Origin: Conyzicola nivalis_A
GTDB taxonomy: Bacteria; Actinomycetota; Actinomycetes; Actinomycetales; Microbacteriaceae
Length of the DNA: 64,000 bases
Direction: 5' to 3'
Assembly (NCBI RefSeq): GCF_040548875.1
Contig: NZ_JBEPSJ010000001.1
Coordinates: 1,694,730-1,758,729, forward strand
Notes under the pieces: model-generated
Database searches by the model: none
Told to the model about the DNA's origin: nothing
What the model saw: only the letters and a program-made list of their open reading frames with translations
Position numbers and translations under genes: made by a program
Part shown: positions 58,160 to 64,000 of the stretch, piece by piece
Numbering within the stretch: position 1 is the stretch's first letter
How the letters are laid out: each line of letters starts with the position of its first letter

Positions 58160-58749
58160 GCGAGGGCGATGTTCAGCTCGAGCACGTTGACGGTCGGCTG
58201 ACCCAGGTACCCGGCGTCAGGCGCCTGGATCTTCGATTCGACGAGCTCCCTCACGGCCGCCGCCGGCAGGTCGCGGGCCTCGGCGACACGCTCGACCTGC
58301 AGTCGGGCGTACTCGGGGCTGATGTGCGGGTCGAGACCCGACGCAGACGCGGTGAGCGCGTCAGCGGGGATCTCGGCGGGATCGATACCCTCGAGCTCGG
58401 CGATCGCGGCCTTGCGGTCGGTGATCGCGGCAATCAGATCCTCGTTCTCCGGACCATAGTTGCTACCGCTAGACGCCGAGGCGTCATAGCCGTCGCCGGC
58501 GGCCGACGGACGCGACTGGAACCACTCGGGGAGAGCGGCCCCGTCCTCGTCGGTGAACGACTGGCCGATGAGCCGCGAACCGATGGTCTCCCCGTCGACC
58601 CGGGTGAGCGATCCGTTGGCGTTGGCGTTGAGGGCGAGCTGACCGACGCCGGTGACGACGGCCGTGTAGCCGATGCCGAGCACCGCCGTGAAGATGAGCA
58701 TGGCCCTGATGGCGACCCAGTACTGACGGGCTGCTGTTCGTGGTGACAT
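58144..58749 (-). CDS. kdpC: Potassium-transporting ATPase subunit C
   Basis: The 201-residue KdpC has one N-terminal membrane segment (about 15-38) and an outside domain with GQSFTDEDGAALPEWFQSRP, SASSGSNYGPENEDL and GLDPHISPEYARLQ, all KdpC hallmarks. It stabilises KdpA-KdpB and helps the pump bind ATP. It is the last gene of the kdp operon; no kdpD or kdpE follows. Confidence 0.95.
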   Translation of the reverse strand: MSPRTAARQYWVAIRAMLIFTAVLGIGYTAVVTGVGQLALNANANGSLTRVDGETIGSRLIGQSFTDEDGAALPEWFQSRPSAAGDGYDASASSGSNYGPENEDLIAAITDRKAAIAELEGIDPAEIPADALTASASGLDPHISPEYARLQVERVAEARDLPAAAVRELVESKIQAPDAGYLGQPTVNVLELNIALAELKG

Positions 58750-58777
58750 GTGTGTTCTACTTCCAGTTCTCTTGGGT

Positions 58778-60937
58778 TCAGAAGCCGGGGATCAGAGTGA
58801 TCACGAGGTCGATGATCTTGATGCCGACGAACGGCGCGATGATGCCGCCGAGGCCGAAGACCAGGATGTTGCGGCTCAGCACCTTCGACGCCGACAGCGC
58901 CCGGTACTTCACTCCCCTGAGCGCCAACGGGATCAACACGACGATGATGATCGCGTTGAAGATGATGGCCGACAGGATGGCAGAAGCCGGAGAGTGCAGG
59001 CCCATGATGTTGAGCAGGCCGAGCCCCGGGAACACTCCGGCAAACATCGCCGGGATGATCGCGAAGTACTTCGCCACGTCGTTGGCTATCGAGAAGGTCG
59101 TCAGTGCGCCGCGGGTGATGAGCAGCTGCTTGCCGATGCGCACGATGTCGATGAGCTTGGTCGGGTCGGAGTCGAGGTCGACCATGTTGCCGGCCTCTTT
59201 CGCGGCCGACGTTCCGGTGTTCATCGCCACGCCGACATCCGCCTGGGCGAGTGCCGGGGCGTCGTTGGTTCCGTCACCGGTCATCGCGACGAGGTTGCCG
59301 CCGTCCTGCTCCTTGCGGATCAGGGCGAGCTTGTCCTCGGGAGTCGCCTCGGCGAGGAAGTCGTCGACCCCGGCCTCGGCGGCGATCGCCTTCGCGGTCA
59401 GCGGGTTGTCCCCCGTGATCATGACGGTGCGGATGCCCATCGTGCGAAGCTCCGCGAACCGCTCGCGCAGGCCGTCCTTCACGATGTCCTTGAGGTAGAC
59501 GACGCCGAGGATCTGCCCGACTCCGTCCGCGCTCTTGGTGGCCACGACCAGCGGTGTACCGCCGGCGTTCGAGACTTTCTCGATGTAGCCCTCGAGCTCT
59601 TCGTGCTCGCTGCTCGCCAGACGCCTGCCCTGCTCGACCCACGCGATGACGGCGGAACCGGCACCCTTGCGGATCTGCGAGCCGTCGGGCAGGTCGAGTC
59701 CGCTCATCCGCGTCTGAGCGGTGAAGGGGACGATCTCACCCGCGGTGATCTCGTCGTTCCGGAACCCCCGCGTCAGGGCGAGATCGACGATCGACTTGCC
59801 CTCCGGCGTCGGGTCGCTGAGCGACGACACCGCGGCCGCATGCACCAGCTCCGTGTCATCCACCCCCTTCATCGCGGTGAATTCGGCCGCCTGGCGGTTG
59901 CCGTAGGTGATCGTTCCGGTCTTGTCGAGCAGGAGGGTGGTGACGTCTCCGGCGGCCTCGACGGCGCGGCCCGACATGGCGAGCACGTTGTGCTGCACCA
60001 GCCGGTCCATGCCGGCGATGCCGATCGCGGAGAGCAGCGCCCCGATGGTTGTCGGGATGAGGCAGACCAGCAGTGCGATGAGCACGGGCACGCTGACGGA
60101 CGCGTTCGAGTACCCGGCGATCGGGTTCAGCGTGAGAGCGACCATGACGAAGACGATGGACAGGCTCGCGAGGAGGATGTTCAGGGCGATCTCGTTGGGC
60201 GTCTTCTGGCGGGAGGCGCCCTCGACCAGTCTGATCATGCGGTCGACGAAGGTCTCGCCGGGCTTCGACGTGATGCGGATGACGATCCGGTCGGAGAGCA
60301 CGCGTGTGCCGCCGGTGACGGCGCTGCGGTCGCCACCGGACTCGCGGATGACGGGCGCCGATTCGCCGGTGATGGCCGACTCGTCGACCGAGGCGATGCC
60401 CCAGACGATGTCACCGTCTCCGGGGATCAGGTCGCCGGCCACCACCACCACGACGTCGCCGAGCGTGAGGTCGGCCGAGGAGACGGGTGCGGTGACCGCG
60501 CTCTGCGCCGACGGGTCGCCGCTCTCGTCGTAACCGGTGAGACGGTTGGCGGTGGTGCTCGTGCGGGTCTTGCGCAGGCTCTCGGCCTGGGCCTTGCCCC
60601 GGCCCTCGGCGACCGATTCGGCGAGGTTGGCGAACACCACGGTGAGCCACAGCCAGACCGCGATGCCCCAGGTGAAGGACGCGGGCACGGTCGACCCTCC
60701 CGACTCGGCTGCTCCCCCGAGGAAGGGTTCGGCGATCGCGAGGATGGTCGTGTATGCCGCCCCGATCTCGACGATGAACATGACCGGGTTACGCCACATC
60801 TGACGCGGGTCGAGTTTGCGCAGCGCTCCGGGGAGGGCGGCGATCAGTTGGGCAGCGGTGAATGCGCTCTTCTTGGTTGTGGAGTGCGCCTCGTCCGATT
60901 TCTGCTCCGGGACGGGTGTTTGTGTGAGTACGGACAT
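58778..60937 (-). CDS. kdpB: Potassium-transporting ATPase subunit B
   Basis: The 719-residue P1A-type ATPase subunit has the phosphorylation motif LLLDKTGTITYGN, ITGESAPV, a nucleotide site with KGAGSAV, and MTGDGTNDAPAL. Membrane segments are as expected (about seven). It drives high-affinity K+ uptake by KdpA. It overlaps no neighbour; 3 bp separate it from kdpA. N-terminal 30 residues are hydrophilic. Confidence 0.97.
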   Translation of the reverse strand: MSVLTQTPVPEQKSDEAHSTTKKSAFTAAQLIAALPGALRKLDPRQMWRNPVMFIVEIGAAYTTILAIAEPFLGGAAESGGSTVPASFTWGIAVWLWLTVVFANLAESVAEGRGKAQAESLRKTRTSTTANRLTGYDESGDPSAQSAVTAPVSSADLTLGDVVVVVAGDLIPGDGDIVWGIASVDESAITGESAPVIRESGGDRSAVTGGTRVLSDRIVIRITSKPGETFVDRMIRLVEGASRQKTPNEIALNILLASLSIVFVMVALTLNPIAGYSNASVSVPVLIALLVCLIPTTIGALLSAIGIAGMDRLVQHNVLAMSGRAVEAAGDVTTLLLDKTGTITYGNRQAAEFTAMKGVDDTELVHAAAVSSLSDPTPEGKSIVDLALTRGFRNDEITAGEIVPFTAQTRMSGLDLPDGSQIRKGAGSAVIAWVEQGRRLASSEHEELEGYIEKVSNAGGTPLVVATKSADGVGQILGVVYLKDIVKDGLRERFAELRTMGIRTVMITGDNPLTAKAIAAEAGVDDFLAEATPEDKLALIRKEQDGGNLVAMTGDGTNDAPALAQADVGVAMNTGTSAAKEAGNMVDLDSDPTKLIDIVRIGKQLLITRGALTTFSIANDVAKYFAIIPAMFAGVFPGLGLLNIMGLHSPASAILSAIIFNAIIIVVLIPLALRGVKYRALSASKVLSRNILVFGLGGIIAPFVGIKIIDLVITLIPGF

Positions 60938-60940
60938 GGT

Positions 60941-62614
60941 TTAGTGCAGCCCTTCAGCAAGCGGTCCCAAGGCCAAAACGGGGAAGTAGGTGAGCGCGGT
61001 GACGACGACCGACACTCCGAGGAGCAGTCCGACGAACTGCGGTCGGTGGGTGGGCAGGGTTCCGGCGCTTGCGGGAACCCTGTCCTGAGCGGCGAACGAT
61101 CCGGCCAGAGCCAGCACGAACACGATCGGTAGGAACCGTCCCAGCAGCATCGCGACTCCGAGAGCGGTGTTGAACCACGGGGTGTTCGCTGTCAGCCCGG
61201 CGAACGCCGAGCCGTTGTTGTTGGCCGCGGAGGTGAACGCGTAGAGCACTTCGGAGAAGCCGTGCAGCCCGGGGTTCCAGATCGAGGTCGCCATCACGTC
61301 GTCACGCACCGCGGGGATCGCGAAGCTCAACGCGGTTCCGACGAGCACCAGGGTGGGGGTGATCAGGATGTAGATGCTGGCGAGCTTGATCTCCTTCGGC
61401 CCGATCTTCTTGCCGAGGTATTCCGGCGTGCGTCCCACCAGGAGTCCGGCGATGAACACGGTCACGATCGCCAGCACCAAGAGGCCGTAGAGGCCGGAGC
61501 CCGTTCCGCCGGGCGCGATCTCGCCGAGCATCATGTTGATCATCGCCATCATTCCGCCGAGCGACGTGAAGGAGTCGTGCATGGAGTTGACGGCGCCGGT
61601 CGAGGTGAGCGTGCTCGTGGATCCGAACAGCGTCGAGCCCCAGATGCCGAACCGGTCTTCCTTGCCTTCCATCGCTGCTCCCGCGAGCCGCGTGGCGGCA
61701 CCGCCGGTGAGGGTCTCGAAGAGCGTCATCGCGGTGAGCGACACGGCGAAGATGGTCGCCATGACCGCCGCGACCGCGACGCCCTGCCGCTTGTCGCCGA
61801 CCATCGTGCCGAAGGTGCGCGGCAACGCGAACGGAATCGCCAGCATGAGCACGACCTGGAAGAGGCTGGTCCACGCCGTCGGGTTTTCGAACGGGTGCGC
61901 CGAGTTGGCGTTGAAGAAGCCACCGCCGTTCGTGCCGAGGAGTTTGATCGCCTCCTGCGACGCGGTCGGCCCGCCCGGGACGGTCGCGGCGCCGCCGGTG
62001 ATGGTTGTGACGTCGGTGAATCCCGCGAAATTCTGGATGACGCCGCCGGCGATCAACACGATGGCGGATGTCGCGGCCAAGGGCAGCAGCAGGCGCAACG
62101 TGCCGCGGGTGAGGTCGACCCAGAAGTTGCCGATGGTGCCAGACCTGCGCCGTGCGAGGCCACGGATGAGGGCGACTGCGACGGCGATGCCGACCGCCGC
62201 GGACACGAAGTTCTGCACGACCAGTCCGAGGATCTGGACCGAGTAACCCATGGTCACATCGGGCGAGTACGACTGCCAGTTCGTGTTCGCGACGAACGAC
62301 GCCGCCGTGTTGAACGACAGCCCCTCGGGGATGGCGGGAAATCCGAGGGAATAGGGCAGGATCTCCTGCGCCCGCTGGATGCCGTAGACGAACAGCACGC
62401 CGATCAGCGAGAAGACCAGGACGCTCCGCAGATACGACATCCACGACTGCTCGGACTGCGCATCGACGCCGATGAGGCGGTAGAAGACCCGCTCGACGCG
62501 GAGGTCTCTGTTTGTGGTGAAGATGCGGGCCATGTAGTCGCCGAGCGGGCGGTACAGGGCGACGATGATCACGACGACGGTGAGGATCTGGAGGATACCG
62601 AAGAGCACAGTCAT
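60941..62614 (-). CDS. kdpA: Potassium-transporting ATPase subunit A (K+ channel subunit)
   Basis: The 557-residue protein has about ten membrane segments and four selectivity-filter-like loops: GTNGGGFFNANSAHPFENP, SMHDSFTSLGG, AANNNGSAFAGLT and FNTAASFVANTNWQSY. It binds K+ and passes it to KdpB. Its ATG overlaps the kdpF stop (TGATG). Confidence 0.97.
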   Translation of the reverse strand: MTVLFGILQILTVVVIIVALYRPLGDYMARIFTTNRDLRVERVFYRLIGVDAQSEQSWMSYLRSVLVFSLIGVLFVYGIQRAQEILPYSLGFPAIPEGLSFNTAASFVANTNWQSYSPDVTMGYSVQILGLVVQNFVSAAVGIAVAVALIRGLARRRSGTIGNFWVDLTRGTLRLLLPLAATSAIVLIAGGVIQNFAGFTDVTTITGGAATVPGGPTASQEAIKLLGTNGGGFFNANSAHPFENPTAWTSLFQVVLMLAIPFALPRTFGTMVGDKRQGVAVAAVMATIFAVSLTAMTLFETLTGGAATRLAGAAMEGKEDRFGIWGSTLFGSTSTLTSTGAVNSMHDSFTSLGGMMAMINMMLGEIAPGGTGSGLYGLLVLAIVTVFIAGLLVGRTPEYLGKKIGPKEIKLASIYILITPTLVLVGTALSFAIPAVRDDVMATSIWNPGLHGFSEVLYAFTSAANNNGSAFAGLTANTPWFNTALGVAMLLGRFLPIVFVLALAGSFAAQDRVPASAGTLPTHRPQFVGLLLGVSVVVTALTYFPVLALGPLAEGLH

Positions 62615-62703
62615 CAGAATTTCTCCGGTTTCACGAGCGCGAATACGAGGTACACGAGGGCGGCGACGGCGAGAACCGCGGCGACGATGTCAAAGGCGAT
62701 CAC
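62614..62703 (-). CDS. kdpF: Potassium-transporting ATPase subunit F
   Basis: The 29-residue single-pass peptide (VIAFDIVAAVLAVAALVYL start, ending FALVKPEKF) is a standard KdpF with the LVxPEKF end. It stabilises the KdpABC complex. GTG 62703 overlaps the stop of the upstream microprotein (GTGA), and its own stop overlaps the kdpA ATG. Confidence 0.93.
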   Translation of the reverse strand: MIAFDIVAAVLAVAALVYLVFALVKPEKF

Positions 62704-62783
62704 AGCCTCTCCACCCCCCGGGCGACCAACGCGACAACCGCAAACACGGCTATCGCGGCGAGGACGTACACAATGTCGAGCAC
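62700..62783 (-). CDS. 27-residue membrane microprotein at the head of the kdp operon
   Basis: A GTG at 62783 opens a 27-codon frame (VLDIVYVLAAIAVFAVVALV and then ARGVERL) that ends in a GTGA overlap with kdpF. It has one membrane segment and a short basic tail, distinct from KdpF. Tight coupling and the clean overlap argue that it is translated. Similar mini-genes before kdpF are seen in some actinobacterial kdp operons, but no function is known. The ribosome-binding site (AGGAAAG, 12 bases away) is weak. Confidence 0.7.
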   Translation of the reverse strand: MLDIVYVLAAIAVFAVVALVARGVERL

Positions 62784-62900
62784 TGACAACTCTTTCCTGA
62801 GACGGAACTTCTAAACCCCGATCGGGATCCGGCGCCAACGGGAGGCACAGCAGATCAGTAAATACCCGCTCAGAGAGGCAATGTCTCGTCCTCATGGACT

Positions 62901-62939
62901 CCTTACGGAGGGTCGCGGAACCCTAACGGGTTCCTAACG
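62901..62939. promoter_or_regulatory. Direct repeats upstream of kdp, possible response-regulator sites
   Basis: CCTTACG (62901-62907), CCTAACG (62922-62928) and CCTAACG (62933-62939) are direct repeats with 21- and 11-bp spacing, i.e. two and one helical turns. OmpR-family regulators such as KdpE bind such repeats. They lie 120-160 bp before the first kdp start, and also face the 63059 gene. Confidence 0.5.
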
Positions 62940-63058
62940 ACGGCCGGTCGGCGGCGCTCGACCCGGAGCGCATGGGAGTTGTAAGGATGTTCGGGTGGGG
63001 CGTATGGGTCTCGTTAGCACCGGCCGAGCCGGGGGTCGGGGAGCGTAGACCTGAGTCC

Positions 63059-63583
63059 ATGACCCTCACCCGCCTACTGCCCTCCCTGCGGCGCACGCTT
63101 TCCGACCCGATCTCCCACGACCTCTGGCCGGAGGCGACGATCGTGACCACGACCGATGTCGTGGTGTCCGGCATCTCGCTGCTCCGGCTCGTCGAGGTGT
63201 GCGGCACACCCTGCATTCACAGCGGAGCCGCAATCGTGCCTGGAACGAACGGCCGTCCGTCGGACACCGCCAAGACCGCCGTGCTCGTCGTACGCGTGAC
63301 CGACGTCATGCTTCGAGCGTCGGGCGATACCGTGATCGAGACCGATGCCCGCCTCGACAACCTTCGTCTGATCTGGTCGGAGACGCGGCTCATCAATCGC
63401 GCATCCACCGCACACAGCGGGGTCGCGCTGATTGCAGGACGCCCGGTCGACCAGGAGCTCGCCTTCACCGCGGACGTGGCATCCGTCGACCTGCCCCTCG
63501 ATCTCACGGTCGGCGACCTGTTAGCCATACCGAGCCGGTCGTTTCCGGGACACCAGCCCGCCTGGCTCTCCGCTCTGGAATAG
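63059..63583 (+). CDS. Hypothetical protein, 174 residues
   Basis: Not recognised. Starting at ATG 63059 (MTLTRLLPSLRRTLSDPISH), it has a mostly beta pattern (EATIVTTTDVVVSGISLLRL, TAKTAVLVVRVTDVMLR, ADVASVDLPLDLTVGDLLAI). A Cys pair (VCGTPC, about 54-59) is present. There is no signal peptide or membrane segment. A longer reading from 62972 would add an unlikely Gly/Pro-rich lead. It is divergent from the kdp operon and may share its control region. Confidence 0.6.
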   Translation: MTLTRLLPSLRRTLSDPISHDLWPEATIVTTTDVVVSGISLLRLVEVCGTPCIHSGAAIVPGTNGRPSDTAKTAVLVVRVTDVMLRASGDTVIETDARLDNLRLIWSETRLINRASTAHSGVALIAGRPVDQELAFTADVASVDLPLDLTVGDLLAIPSRSFPGHQPAWLSALE

Positions 63584-63781
63584 ACCGCCTCATAGCCACT
63601 TCTTCGCCGTCACCTGAAACAGATACCGACTCACGTCGCGTGCAGAGCGACGGGCGAGGCCGCCAGCTGCGGGGGCAGGCTTGATCGACGGCATCGTGTA
63701 TAGCGGCACCCGTATATTTCGAGTGCATAGCGTCGCCGATCTGATCAGCACGGGATCGGCGCGCCCAATATGTGCTGTGGG

Positions 63782-64000
63782 TCAGAACGGCATCTCCTGG
63801 TCGGGGTCGTCGGGGGTGTTCCAGCTGTTCGCGGCCGTTGTCTCGGTGGTCGTCGTCTCGCCGGCCGTGGTTTCGGGGGCCATGGCTTGGACGAATGCTG
63901 GCGACAGTCGGCGGTGTGGTGCGACTTTTCTGATCCGGCCGCAGGGTGAGACCCACATCTTGTCGCCGTCGGGGAGTTTGACCATGGTCCACCGGGTGTT
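63782..64000 (-). CDS. C-terminal part of an HNH/DUF222-type endonuclease-like protein (cut by window edge)
   Basis: The last 72 codons are in the window, reading NTRWTMVKLPDGDKMWVSPC, then GRIRKVAPHRRLSPAFV. A Thr-rich, acidic tail follows (ETTTTETTAANSW) and ends DQEMPF. HNTRWTV-LPGG and SPTGR-type stretches lie just after the HNH site in DUF222 endonuclease-like genes of actinobacteria, so the HNH part should be beyond the right edge. These genes are often multicopy. The identification is by impression of the C-terminus only. Confidence 0.62.
   Translation of the reverse strand, partial: NTRWTMVKLPDGDKMWVSPCGRIRKVAPHRRLSPAFVQAMAPETTAGETTTTETTAANSWNTPDDPDQEMPF

Noticed and set aside
58748..61132. 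794-codon open frame on the + strand antisense to kdpB/kdpA
   Set aside because: Shadow of the kdp genes with His/Asp/Arg-rich composition and no family features.

Overview
The window is high-GC DNA (about two thirds G+C) with dense, overlapping operons, GTG/TTG starts and several apparently leaderless genes. Gene content (an fn3/Ig-FHA-kinase-PP2C-MoxR cluster, DUF7882, DUF222/HNH-type genes, mycobacterial-type CsoR, Kdp, fructan enzymes) points to an actinobacterium, most likely Microbacteriaceae, with a soil or plant-associated lifestyle. No phage, plasmid, CRISPR array or intact insertion sequence was seen. Function calls come from reading motifs; no database search was run.

Region 1 (1-11 kb, minus strand): a cluster resembling the bifidobacterial PFNA locus. 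It encodes a PP2C phosphatase, an FHA protein, a membrane Ser/Thr kinase, an FHA-helix-turn-helix protein, a giant anchored Ig/fn3 protein and the first codons of a MoxR ATPase. A wrecked second copy of the giant gene lies inside it, and two copies of one palindrome sit at the same distance before its two transcription units. Region 2 (11-19 kb): GPP34 and TerC genes behind a probable yybP-ykoY manganese riboswitch, then small stress proteins, a TetR-controlled oxidoreductase pair, an AlkD-like protein and Hsp20 with a HAIR element.

Region 3 (19-27 kb): a TetR/SDR/hydrolase cluster, then a four-gene signalling block. A kinase-GAF gene overlaps an active-looking EAL gene, and these converge on an RsbQ-like hydrolase overlapping a PAS-GAF-GGDEF gene. 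Region 4 (27-37 kb): a fructan locus with a LacI regulator, fructokinase, a Frc-type ABC importer, secreted levansucrase (GH68) and an anchored GH32 fructanase. Extracellular fructan can be built, cut back to fructose, imported and phosphorylated from one locus.

Region 5 (37-47 kb): arsenate reductase plus an ArsR-ArsC fusion, tRNA-Glu, a BLUF photoreceptor, assorted enzymes, and a CsoR/CPH-ATPase copper module. Region 6 (47-58 kb): TetR/MFS efflux, secreted and membrane proteins of unknown role, and an SDR-esterase-TetR operon facing an AraC-type regulator. Region 7 (58-64 kb): a kdpFABC operon with an extra 27-codon membrane microprotein and no kdpDE beside it, an unknown gene, and the 3' end of an HNH-type gene.
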